36,535 bases of DNA from Gammaproteobacteria bacterium (GTDB lineage: Bacteria > Pseudomonadota > Gammaproteobacteria > Steroidobacterales > Woeseiaceae), in assembly GCA_024639825.1 (NCBI GenBank), contig JAHEGH010000018.1, positions 10,424 through 46,958 of the forward strand. Direction: 5' to 3'. Positions 25,518 through 33,165 of this stretch are shown here, in pieces. Below the pieces are notes generated by a model. The model saw only the letters and a list, made by a program, of their open reading frames with translations, had not been told where the DNA came from and searched no databases. A program made the position numbers and the translations under genes. Position 1 is the stretch's first letter; the number at the start of each line of letters is the position of its first letter.

Positions 25518-26315
25518 CTACTCCAGATCGGCTGTCGCACGCTGGCTGCTGAACTTGCCGGCGAAATACGCAGTCGCAACAATCAGCACGCTGCCCACGT
25601 AGGCCAGTACTTCGATACCCGAGGGGGAGGCCTCATAGCCGACCAGCGCGTAAAGTAGCTGACCGGCTAATGACTGTTCAGAGAGAATGCTCGATGTATC
25701 CCATATCGGACTGCCTGCCTGGATCCAGTCGGCCTGAATAAGCAGTCGAGTTGCCTGGGAGGCCAGGCCGCCGGCGATCAGGTGGATTAGCAGTACTGAC
25801 GTCGGCAGTGCCCACCGGACTGGCTGAGCCAGCAACAGGTAGTAGATCAACACCCCCACGCTGAAACCGATGCAGGCGCCGATGACCGAGCCCAGTGCAA
25901 CGGCGGAGAAAAAATCGGACACATCCCAGAATCCGGAAACATAGACCAGGACCTCCGCCCCTTCACGAGTTATAGCAAACGTAAGCGTGAGCGCCATAAG
26001 CGCAACGATGGTTGCTGGTGAGGATTTCAGGTTATTCGAGCGTCGCGGAATGTGAAACGCGACGGCGGCCAGCGATGCAAACGCGCCATACTGCAGTAAC
26101 GCGTTACACACCTCCTGGCCAACGCCGTCGAACAGGTCGGACACGGGCTCGAGAAGGAAGCCGTAAGATACCGCCCCAATCGCCCCGGTCACGAGCGCCC
26201 AGATCGCCCAGCGATTTCGGGTGTGCAGAAATCTGGCGCTCGCGAGGAAGACGCTCATGAGCAGGGCTGCTTCGAGCACTTCGCGCAAAATAATGACAAC
26301 ACTATTTAGCAGCAT
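25518..26315 (-). CDS. FTR1/EfeU-family high-affinity iron permease
   Basis: 265 residues, seven predicted membrane spans. Both RExxE motifs that coordinate iron in this family are present: REVLE (residues 11-15) and REGAE (about 117-121). Family members import Fe(III) after oxidation of Fe(II) by a partner. The preceding gene encodes a cupredoxin-type periplasmic protein, comparable to EfeUO or FtrABC systems, and the two reading frames overlap by 14 bases. Placement inside an operon with a two-component system suggests regulation by the same signal. Confidence 0.9.
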   Translation of the reverse strand: MLLNSVVIILREVLEAALLMSVFLASARFLHTRNRWAIWALVTGAIGAVSYGFLLEPVSDLFDGVGQEVCNALLQYGAFASLAAVAFHIPRRSNNLKSSPATIVALMALTLTFAITREGAEVLVYVSGFWDVSDFFSAVALGSVIGACIGFSVGVLIYYLLLAQPVRWALPTSVLLIHLIAGGLASQATRLLIQADWIQAGSPIWDTSSILSEQSLAGQLLYALVGYEASPSGIEVLAYVGSVLIVATAYFAGKFSSQRATADLE

Positions 26316-26670
26316 TGGCGTCCGCTACAACCAGGATCGTGCCAAGTGCCGTCTGCGGGTTGAATTCCCCAAAGAACGGATATTCACCCGGCGCCAGTGG
26401 CCCGATAAATACGATGGCCTTGCGGCCGCCCAGAATCACTTTCTCTCTGTTTAGCTCGTAACTTTCAAACTCTTCCGGCGTCGCATCGCGATTGTAGATG
26501 ACGAGCTTCACCTTGACGCCGGCCGGGATGGTTAAGGTATCGGGCAGAAACAGGTGATTGCGAATCTCAATCTCGAATTCAGGCGTCGCCGCATACGAGG
26601 GCGCTACGAGCAGTATCAGGAGTGCGATGACTGACAGCCTGGATTTGCGCATGCGTATGGTCTGTTTCAT
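26302..26670 (-). CDS. Periplasmic cupredoxin-like protein
   Basis: 122 residues with a signal peptide (about 1-27, ending SYA) and a single small beta-sandwich: FEIEIRNHLFLPDTLTIPAGVKVKLVIYNRD, then PGEYPFFGEF and GTILVV, the Cupredoxin_1 pattern. The mature chain has no cysteine or methionine, so a full type 1 copper site is absent; a Glu-rich segment (PEEFESYELNRE) may bind metal, as in FtrB- or EfeO-like partners of FTR1. Overlaps the kinase gene by four bases (ATGA) and the permease gene by 14. Confidence 0.82.
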   Translation of the reverse strand: MKQTIRMRKSRLSVIALLILLVAPSYAATPEFEIEIRNHLFLPDTLTIPAGVKVKLVIYNRDATPEEFESYELNREKVILGGRKAIVFIGPLAPGEYPFFGEFNPQTALGTILVVADANAAK

Positions 26671-28010
26671 GGGCTATTCCTCCCTGTCCCCATAAAGACA
26701 TGCAGGTCCGCCGGGAAGAAAACACTAACGGTTAGCCCGGGGCCATCCTCGTTGTTTTGCAGGCTGATATTTGCGTGATGAAGGCTTGCAATGTGTTTCA
26801 CGATAGAGAGACCGAGCCCGCAGCCATCAACGGTGCTCCCGTGTCTGTCGCCGCCGACGCGTCGGAACCGATCGAAAACCTGGTTAATTTCGGTCAATGG
26901 AATTCCCGGCCCAGTGTCCTTGACGCCCAGCCATATGCCGAGCTCTTCCTTGTCGACGCTCACCGTAATGGACGCTCCCTCCGGTGAGTACTTGCTGGCG
27001 TTCTGTATCAGATTTGCCAGCATTATTCGCAGCGAATCCTCGTCGCCAATGATCGTTTGCGATGTGCCGCTGAGGGAAATCGTCTGGCCCCTCGCGTCTA
27101 CATCCGAATAGAGCTCCGCAATCACCGAGCGGGCGAGGTCGCTCAGGTTTATCGACCGCATAGACGCCTGGTAGTGCTCTGGCGACGTGCGGTACAGGAG
27201 CATGATCTGCTCGATCAGGTGACTCAGCCGACCGAGATCACGGTCGAGCACACGCAGGTCCTCGTTGTTATCCGGGAATTGTTTTCGCAGGTTATGCACA
27301 TGAACCTTGAGTGCACTGATCGGTGTCCGTAGTTCATGCGCAGCGTCTGAGGAGAAGCGTCGCTCCCGCTTGATGGACGCATCCAGTCGATGTAACAAAC
27401 CATTGATTGCATCGACTACGGGAACAAGTTCGACAGGGGGATTTACGGTGCCGAGACGGGTCAGGTCGTCGGCCCGTTTTTCACGTAATTCTTTTGCGAG
27501 CTTGGAGACAAGCGACAAGCCGTTGCCTACAACCAGCCAAACGATCGCCGCAATCAATGGCAGGCTGATGATGATCGGCAACAACGCACGAAGAATGATG
27601 TCATCGGCAAGATCGATGCGAATGTCGATACGTTCTGCCACCATTAGCCATAGCGACGCATCTGCATCGAACTGGCTGAGGACTCGCCAGCGGTATCCCT
27701 CGAAATTCTCATCCCGATATCCCTCTTCCAGCCTGGTGATGGGGGTCTGGCTACTGTTTTCCGAGCGCTGTACAAGTCTCTGGTCCGCGGTCCAGATTTG
27801 AAATGCCAGTCTTTCCGATGGCGGAAGAGATACTCTATGCGTGCCCGGCCGCATCGTCTGCATGATGGCCGCCGTGTCTGCAAGTTGGTTGTCGAGCAGC
27901 GCCTCGGTCTCGGCCATGCTGCTTTTATAACCGTATACTGCGGCAACAAAATTGCCGAGCGTCACCGCAGCGAGCAGCGACATGATCAGGTAGAGTCGAA
28001 TGGACTTCAC
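26667..28010 (-). CDS. PmrB/QseC-like sensor histidine kinase
   Basis: 447 residues: a membrane span (about 8-28), a periplasmic sensor of about 110 residues, a second span (about 141-163), a HAMP-like linker, HisKA with phospho-acceptor His225 in SSDAAHELRTP, and an HATPase domain with N-box LIQNASKY and G-boxes DTGPGI and GLGLSI. The periplasmic part contains one ExxE sequence (ENFE, 101-104), the motif used by PmrB to sense Fe(III); whether it does so here is inference. It overlaps both neighbours by four bases. PmrB and QseC are hard to separate by eye; the adjacent eptA and PmrA boxes favour PmrB-like function. Confidence 0.9.
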   Translation of the reverse strand: MKSIRLYLIMSLLAAVTLGNFVAAVYGYKSSMAETEALLDNQLADTAAIMQTMRPGTHRVSLPPSERLAFQIWTADQRLVQRSENSSQTPITRLEEGYRDENFEGYRWRVLSQFDADASLWLMVAERIDIRIDLADDIILRALLPIIISLPLIAAIVWLVVGNGLSLVSKLAKELREKRADDLTRLGTVNPPVELVPVVDAINGLLHRLDASIKRERRFSSDAAHELRTPISALKVHVHNLRKQFPDNNEDLRVLDRDLGRLSHLIEQIMLLYRTSPEHYQASMRSINLSDLARSVIAELYSDVDARGQTISLSGTSQTIIGDEDSLRIMLANLIQNASKYSPEGASITVSVDKEELGIWLGVKDTGPGIPLTEINQVFDRFRRVGGDRHGSTVDGCGLGLSIVKHIASLHHANISLQNNEDGPGLTVSVFFPADLHVFMGTGRNSP

Positions 28011-28666
28011 GGTTTCCTGACGGTGTAGCCGACGCCGCGAACTGTCTTGATGAAATCGCTGCCGAATTTTTTGCGCAGGTGATGAACATGCACTTCGAGC
28101 GCGTTACTTGATACTTCTTCTCCCCAGGCATAGAGACGCGACTCGAGTTGATCGCGGGTCTGGACCTTACCGCTGTTCTCGACCAATGACTTCAACACCG
28201 TGTATTCGCGCCTTGCGAGTTCGACCGGCTCGCCTTTATAGAATGCCTGCCGAGCAATGGTGTCGAGCGCGACATCGCCGACCTCTATGCGGGAATCGAT
28301 TGTGGCGCTAAGTCTCCGTTCGATGACGCGCAGACGGGCAATTAGCTCAGGAATCTCGAACGGCTTTGGCAGATAGTCATCGGCGCCGGCATCGAGGCCC
28401 GAAACACGCGCATCGATACTGGACCTTGCCGTCAGGACAAGGACGGGAACAGACGATCCCGAGCTACGAATTTTCCTGAGAACATCGAGCCCGTCCATGT
28501 CGGGCAGACCGAGGTCGAGAACGACCATGTCGGGCGGGTCCACGCTGATCGTGTGTAACGCAGCCTTCCCCTCGGCGACATGATTCGCGATAAAGCCCTC
28601 ACTACGGAGGGCTTTGCACAAGCCGGTGGCGAGTGACCGGTCGTCTTCGACGAGAAGTATCTGCAT
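28007..28666 (-). CDS. OmpR-family response regulator, PmrA/QseB-like
   Basis: 219 residues. Receiver domain with acidic pocket Glu7-Asp8-Asp9, phospho-acceptor Asp51, Thr79 and Lys101 all in place. Winged-helix output domain with ELARREYTVLKSLVENSGKVQTRDQL and the recognition helix SSNALEVHVHHLRKKFG. Phosphorylated by the kinase encoded four bases downstream (overlapping), it should bind CTTAAG-type direct repeats, two of which occur in this gene string, including the head of its own operon. That would give positive autoregulation. Confidence 0.92.
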   Translation of the reverse strand: MQILLVEDDRSLATGLCKALRSEGFIANHVAEGKAALHTISVDPPDMVVLDLGLPDMDGLDVLRKIRSSGSSVPVLVLTARSSIDARVSGLDAGADDYLPKPFEIPELIARLRVIERRLSATIDSRIEVGDVALDTIARQAFYKGEPVELARREYTVLKSLVENSGKVQTRDQLESRLYAWGEEVSSNALEVHVHHLRKKFGSDFIKTVRGVGYTVRKP

Positions 28667-28702
28667 AGTTCACTTTCTTGTTCACGGCGGCCAGCCCGCG
28701 TC

Positions 28703-29365
28703 TTACGACCTGGAGTTCTGCAACTTCTTGCGTACATCAGCCAGTGCCGCGCTGATTTCCTGTTGGCGCCCGGAGTCAGCGACGGGTCGGTCTGCCCTCG
28801 GCGCAGCGTTTTGCGCCTTCAGAAGGTACTCTTCAGCGCTCTCAAAATCCTTCTTCTCACGCAGATAGTCCGCATAGAAGTAGTTCGGGTCAATCCCGTT
28901 CGGATTCATTTCAAGTGCTCTTTTGAGAAATTGTACGGCTTTCTTGTCGTTGCCAAAACCCAGCGGCCAGCCCGGTACCTTGAAGTAGAGAGTGCCCAGG
29001 CTTGCGTAAGCGGAACCGTCCAGCGCGTGGTCGTCAATATCGAGAGACGCCTCGAGGCTTTGCTTCGCCTGCTTGGCATAGGAAAGAGCGCCCACTCCGC
29101 CTTTCACGCCGGCGAAAGCGGACTTGATAATGCCATTCCAGACCAGGATCTCGGCCGATCCGACATTCTCGGCGGCCGCTTTATCGGCACGCTCGATCAG
29201 CGCTTCGTAGGCCTTGATTTGTGCATCGCCTGTCAGCTGGTAGTTCGCGACCGCCCAGTCCGCCTGCAATCCTGCGACGATTTCGCCAGGCACTTCTGCA
29301 AACGTTACTGCCGGCAATATCAGCACAAGGAAAGCCAGTGTCTTCAATATATTTGTGTTCATCAT
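28703..29365 (-). CDS. Exported TPR-repeat protein
   Basis: 220 residues with a signal peptide (about 1-23, ending TFA). The body is helical with TPR-like units; the segment LGTLYFKVPGWPLGFGNDKKAVQFLKRALEMNPNGIDPNYFYADYLREKKDFESAEEYLLKA is the clearest and resembles the TatT-type periplasmic TPR proteins in its PGWPLGFG insert. It would act as a scaffold; no partner is known. It starts 12 bases after the dehydrogenase gene and ends 36 bases before the response regulator. Confidence 0.8.
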   Translation of the reverse strand: MMNTNILKTLAFLVLILPAVTFAEVPGEIVAGLQADWAVANYQLTGDAQIKAYEALIERADKAAAENVGSAEILVWNGIIKSAFAGVKGGVGALSYAKQAKQSLEASLDIDDHALDGSAYASLGTLYFKVPGWPLGFGNDKKAVQFLKRALEMNPNGIDPNYFYADYLREKKDFESAEEYLLKAQNAAPRADRPVADSGRQQEISAALADVRKKLQNSRS

Positions 29366-29377
29366 TTTGTCCTGTTT

Positions 29378-30184
29378 TCAGATTTCATGTTTCGCAAATC
29401 GCCGTATGATCGGCAACTGCTTGCGCAGGCTGCTGTCCACCAGTGCTGGAAGCAGCGCGTTAATTTTCACGAAGAACTTCTCCGGCCAGCCCATGTACTT
29501 GTCGAGTCGCGAGCGTTTGCCAATTACCCGAATTACCTCATCCGCAACGACGGAAGGCTGGTCCATGGCGGTCCCAAGCTCGTTGTTCATGGCAACGATT
29601 TTCTGGCTGTTGAGGTCGGTCTGGGTCGCGCGAGGGGCAATGTAGGAGACCTGTACACCTGAATCCGCAAGCTCGCGCCGCAGCGATTCGGTGAAACCGC
29701 GCAGCCCGAATTTGCTGGCGCAATATGCGCTGAAGCCCGGGTAGCCGATGCTGCCAAACGTTGAGCCAATGTTCACGATCTGGGCCTTGCCGCGACGCAG
29801 CAGTAACGGCAGCAGGTCCTGGCAAATCAACATGGGGCTGATGAGGTTGATATTGATCGTATCGGCAACGGCAGATTGCGACTGCTCTTCGAACAAGCCG
29901 AACTCGTTAATCCCGGCACAGTTGACCAGTACGCTGATCCCGTCCGACCCAAGTGATTCGCAATACTGCCGCAGGTGGTGCCGCCCGTCCTCTGTGCCGA
30001 GGTCGGCGATTACCGCCACATGAGCGTCGTTGTCAAGATCATGAATCAGCGCGTCAAGCTTCTCACGGTGTCGGCCAACGAGAATCAGGCGGGCGCCCGC
30101 GGCGCTGAGTTTCTCGGCGGTGGCCCGTCCAATCCCGCCGCTGGCGCCGGTCAAAACGACCGTCATGTCCTGTTGCTTGGTCAT
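29378..30184 (-). CDS. Short-chain dehydrogenase/reductase
   Basis: 268 residues from ATG 30184; the frame extends further upstream into the preceding gene but MTKQQDMTVVLTGASGGIG is the natural start. Classical SDR motifs: cofactor site TGASGGIG, NCAG, catalytic serine in NIGSTFG and YCASK. A basic residue early in the second strand (GRHREK) suggests NADP(H). The C-terminal extension, rich in hydrophobic and basic residues (WPEKFFVKINALLPALV), looks membrane-associating, as in SDRs acting on lipids. The gene follows the di-iron-type gene by four bases and is presumably the last step of the upstream four-gene set. Confidence 0.9.
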   Translation of the reverse strand: MTKQQDMTVVLTGASGGIGRATAEKLSAAGARLILVGRHREKLDALIHDLDNDAHVAVIADLGTEDGRHHLRQYCESLGSDGISVLVNCAGINEFGLFEEQSQSAVADTININLISPMLICQDLLPLLLRRGKAQIVNIGSTFGSIGYPGFSAYCASKFGLRGFTESLRRELADSGVQVSYIAPRATQTDLNSQKIVAMNNELGTAMDQPSVVADEVIRVIGKRSRLDKYMGWPEKFFVKINALLPALVDSSLRKQLPIIRRFAKHEI

Positions 30185-30188
30185 GGTC

Positions 30189-30854
30189 TCAGGCCGCCAG
30201 CGCAATGCCGGTTCCGATTGAGCGAAAGATACCGGCGTACAGTCGATAGAACATCCGGGCGCTATGAATAATCTGCTCCTGGTCATTCTCATTGTCGATC
30301 CTGTTCATCAGACCCTCGAAGAACTTGATGTGATCCTGATCGAGAGAGCCGTGCGAGCGCAAATAAGTAAACGCGCGAGCAGGAAGATCAAGCGCTTTCT
30401 GGATGGCGTCCGCAGCCTTGTCGGCTGTCGTAACGCTGGTTCCCTCAAGGACCAGAACCATGCCGAAGAAACCGACAGGGTTCACGCGGTGAATCGTGTC
30501 GTAGGCATACGCGACCATAAGCTCAGTAGCAGCAGAGGGACGCGATGCACGGACAGCCTCCTTGTCGAACCCGCAGGCGGCGATGTCGTTGAGTATCCAC
30601 TCCTGGTGCCCCAGCTCTTCCTCGATGTACTCGGCAACCGCTTCGCGCAACCACTCCTTATCCTCGGGCAAACGTGCACCGACAGCCATGAGCAGAGGTA
30701 CCGTGTGCTTGACGTGGTGATAGGCCTGCGAAAGAAACTCCACATAGTCCTCAAGCGTGATGTCGCCGCTCATGCAACGGTTGATGATTGGCGATGTAAG
30801 CAGATAGTTGCGATCGTTCGTTGTCGCGTTCTGCAGTTGATCGTGGAAATTCAT
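30189..30854 (-). CDS. Haem-oxygenase-like di-iron protein (TenA-like fold)
   Basis: 221 residues, all-helical. Candidate metal ligands sit where the haem-oxygenase-like di-iron oxidase (HDO) superfamily has them: His46, His47 and His50 in YHHVKH, Glu79/Glu80 and His83 in EEELGHQEW, Glu137 in LVLEGTS, and Asp172 with His175 in DQDH. Known relatives (UndA, CADD, BesC, SznF) use dioxygen for oxidative cleavage, desaturation or N-oxygenation of fatty or amino acids; the reaction here is unknown. It shares a four-base overlap with the ligase gene. TenA-type thiaminase is the alternative, but no thiamin gene is nearby and the active-site cysteine motif is not seen. Confidence 0.82.
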   Translation of the reverse strand: MNFHDQLQNATTNDRNYLLTSPIINRCMSGDITLEDYVEFLSQAYHHVKHTVPLLMAVGARLPEDKEWLREAVAEYIEEELGHQEWILNDIAACGFDKEAVRASRPSAATELMVAYAYDTIHRVNPVGFFGMVLVLEGTSVTTADKAADAIQKALDLPARAFTYLRSHGSLDQDHIKFFEGLMNRIDNENDQEQIIHSARMFYRLYAGIFRSIGTGIALAA

Positions 30855-32347
30855 AGACCCGATACCTCTTTACGGATGTTGTACATGTCGTCAATGACAT
30901 GACGGTAGGTTTGTTCGATCTCGGCGCGCTTCAGCGTGCCGTTTTCGGTCAGTAAATCGTCGTTGACGCCGAGCGCGCGAGGCAATCGAAACCAGTCGCC
31001 GATGCGGGCATAGTCTGGGAGGCGCAGATTGACTGCGTTAATCCAGCTTGCGATGTCGGCGTCGCTGCACAGGGTGTCGCGCGGGGCCACCAGGGCCACG
31101 CAAAACGGACGGTCATCGCCAAGGACCACAGCCTGATCAAGAATCAGCGCGGCAAGTAATTCGCTCTCGACCCATTCCGGGGAAAGGTTGCGACCGAAGC
31201 TCGTGATCAGCTGATGTTTTCGGCGCCCGCTGACGTGGACAAATCCGTCCGCATCGATGTGCCCGATGTCGCCTGTGCGCACCTCGTCGTTACCCCAGGT
31301 GTCGGGCTGGTTGACGTAACCAAGGAAGGTGCTGCCGCGCACGACGATTTCGTCATCTTCGATGTTCACGGCCACATGCGATAGCGGCTTCCCTGCGGCG
31401 CCGACCCGATCGGCACCAGGTGCATTCAGGCAAACGACCGACGAACATTCCGAGAGGCCATAGCCCTCGTAGGCGGGAATCCCGGTGGCGCGTGCGCGCC
31501 GCAACAAGTCAGACGCCACCTTGCCTCCGCCTACGGCGACGAATCGCAAAGATGATGGCACCGGCCAACCCGCTTCGGCAGCCAATGTCATGGCGCGCAA
31601 CATCTCCGGAACAAGGATCAGGCTGTTGGGCTGATGTTGCCCGATACAGGTCAGCCACTGATTGACGTCGAGGCCGGACGAACCGGTCAGGCCGACTTCC
31701 GCAAGCGTGGGGACTATGACGGTTCCGCCGGACATCAGCGGCGCATAGACACCGGCGAGGTTTTCGAGAAGCGTGCTCAGAGGCAGGACGCAAAGATGTT
31801 TGGGTGCCTCCAGGCCAATCGCTGCGACCAGCGACGCAGCGAGTGTGAGTTGCTGTGAGGCAGACAGGCATACACCTTTCGGTGTACCCGTGGTGCCGGA
31901 CGTGAACGTAATTTTCTGCGTGCCGGGGGGTAAAGCGTGCGATGTCCTGGGCTGCAACTGATAGATGCGATCGGTTACCGCAGGGAGGGGACCGACGGCA
32001 GGAGCCAGCTCCGCATCGGCGGCAATGGTCCCGAAGTCGCGATCCGAAATGACCGTATCGATGCTGCTTGAGTCTAGGGTATGGCGTACTTGCTCCGCGG
32101 AGAAAAACAGCGGCAAGGGAACAATCGTCAGGCCCGCAACCTGGCAGGCGAGGTCGGCAACAATCCAGTCGATCCCGTTGTCTGCGTAAACCGCAACACG
32201 TTTTGCGCCCAGTTGCTGGAGAGTCTGCGCCAGGCTTTCGGAGCGGGATTGCAGATCTGACAGCCCCAGGCGCGCCGCTCCGGACTCGAGCGCTAACTCA
32301 GTGGTCGGAGACGATTCCCGCAGCTGGTCGAATAGTGAGGACGACAT
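30851..32347 (-). CDS. AMP-dependent acyl/aryl-CoA ligase (ANL superfamily)
   Basis: 498 residues with the complete adenylate-forming signature set: P-loop TFTSGTTGTPKGV, YEGYGLSE, RTGDIG, hinge GRRKHQL and the catalytic Lys in LTENGTLKR near the C-terminus. The enzyme activates a carboxylate as acyl-AMP, then probably passes it to CoA or directly to a nucleophile. No carrier-protein domain is fused or encoded next to it, so it differs from AlmE-type lipid A glycylation enzymes. It starts on the last base of the T_hemolysin stop codon (TAATG), so the two are translationally coupled and probably act in sequence. Confidence 0.92.
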   Translation of the reverse strand: MSSSLFDQLRESSPTTELALESGAARLGLSDLQSRSESLAQTLQQLGAKRVAVYADNGIDWIVADLACQVAGLTIVPLPLFFSAEQVRHTLDSSSIDTVISDRDFGTIAADAELAPAVGPLPAVTDRIYQLQPRTSHALPPGTQKITFTSGTTGTPKGVCLSASQQLTLAASLVAAIGLEAPKHLCVLPLSTLLENLAGVYAPLMSGGTVIVPTLAEVGLTGSSGLDVNQWLTCIGQHQPNSLILVPEMLRAMTLAAEAGWPVPSSLRFVAVGGGKVASDLLRRARATGIPAYEGYGLSECSSVVCLNAPGADRVGAAGKPLSHVAVNIEDDEIVVRGSTFLGYVNQPDTWGNDEVRTGDIGHIDADGFVHVSGRRKHQLITSFGRNLSPEWVESELLAALILDQAVVLGDDRPFCVALVAPRDTLCSDADIASWINAVNLRLPDYARIGDWFRLPRALGVNDDLLTENGTLKRAEIEQTYRHVIDDMYNIRKEVSGL

Positions 32348-33063
32348 TACCCGGCACTTCTGAGGCTCGAGGCCATTTGCAGGATGGGCAGGTGGAGCTT
32401 GCGAATCAGCCGCGCAATCTTCGGATTGGCCGCCGCCTGCTCGGCGGCAAGCTGCACGTCACCTGCCATAACCCGGGGCCGGGATGAATAGTAACTACCC
32501 CAGTCATCCAGTCCCTCGTCCAGTAGGGCGGGGTCTGCACGACAGATGGTTTGTGCGGAAAAGTTAAGTTTCTCGAGCATCGATGCAACCTGCGGTGTCG
32601 CCGTGCAGGCCACCCAGCGGTAGCCGGCGCGGCTCAGAACAGTGGCCATTACGGCAAACAACGTGTAAGCGTGGCCCGGCACAAGCGCCGCGAGGTTGCC
32701 AACTTCAACAATCTGGTCCCTATCGACGGGTGTCATGAAGCGAGCGGCTACTGCCTGCTCGACAGGACGGTCCAGGTACTGCTCCAGGAACAGGGAATTT
32801 CCCTTGGCGGTGCGTATTCCAGCCACCGCGCCCAGCTCATCCGCCACGTTGAGCCGCAGCAGGGTGGGCAGGAAGTGTGTCAGGTGTGCGCCATAAGCGC
32901 GTTCAAACTTCCGCGTGATGGCCTGCTCCGCTGACAGACGGTCCGGTGAACACTCCGAGACCAGGGCCAGCGAGAGCTCCAGCCCGGCCAGATCGCTCTC
33001 GCGATACCGCCGCAGGGCGGCTCGTGATGCCCGGTAGGACCCTTGTGCTTCGCCTGTGTTCAT
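32347..33063 (-). CDS. Thermostable-hemolysin (T_hemolysin) family, GNAT-like protein
   Basis: 238 residues from ATG 33063 (GGGA six bases upstream); a TTG two codons earlier is unsupported. Family hallmarks seen: RLSAEQAITRKFERAYGAHLTHFLP, LFLEQYLDRPVEQ, IVEVGNLA, RWVACTATPQV and WGSYYSSRPRVMAG. As I recall, the family fold belongs to the GNAT/acyltransferase clan, related to acyl-homoserine-lactone and N-acyl amino acid synthases. The name comes from a Vibrio gene that confers heat-stable haemolysis. There is no signal peptide or pore-forming segment, so an enzymatic role is more likely than a toxin. It heads the operon behind a PmrA-type box. Confidence 0.85.
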   Translation of the reverse strand: MNTGEAQGSYRASRAALRRYRESDLAGLELSLALVSECSPDRLSAEQAITRKFERAYGAHLTHFLPTLLRLNVADELGAVAGIRTAKGNSLFLEQYLDRPVEQAVAARFMTPVDRDQIVEVGNLAALVPGHAYTLFAVMATVLSRAGYRWVACTATPQVASMLEKLNFSAQTICRADPALLDEGLDDWGSYYSSRPRVMAGDVQLAAEQAAANPKIARLIRKLHLPILQMASSLRSAG

Positions 33064-33112
33064 TATCAATCCCGCATGTCATCCAGAGTGGCGGCCAGAT
33101 TAGCGAGCGAAC

Positions 33113-33129
33113 CTTAAGAGAACCTTAGG
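33113..33129 (-). promoter_or_regulatory. PmrA-type box at the head of the operon
   Basis: Minus-strand sequence CCTAAGGTTCTCTTAAG: half-sites CCTAAG and CTTAAG five bases apart. It is 15 of 17 bases identical to the box before eptA, including four of the five spacer bases. It lies 50 bases upstream of the T_hemolysin-family start, with a weak -10 candidate TAATCT ten bases on. It also sits 37-53 bases upstream of the divergent nhaD start, so it could influence either gene. Confidence 0.72.
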
Positions 33130-33165
33130 AACCCATGTGATAAGCATCACAGTATTGGAGCCGAA

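Noticed and set aside
30189-30854. TenA thiaminase or transcriptional regulator
   Set aside because: No thiamin gene is nearby and the acidic/histidine residues fit a di-iron centre better; automatic TenA regulator labels are a known misnomer.
30851-32347. AlmE-like lipid A glycylation system
   Set aside because: No carrier protein or AlmG-type acyltransferase is encoded nearby, although the ligase is adjacent to PmrAB-like genes.
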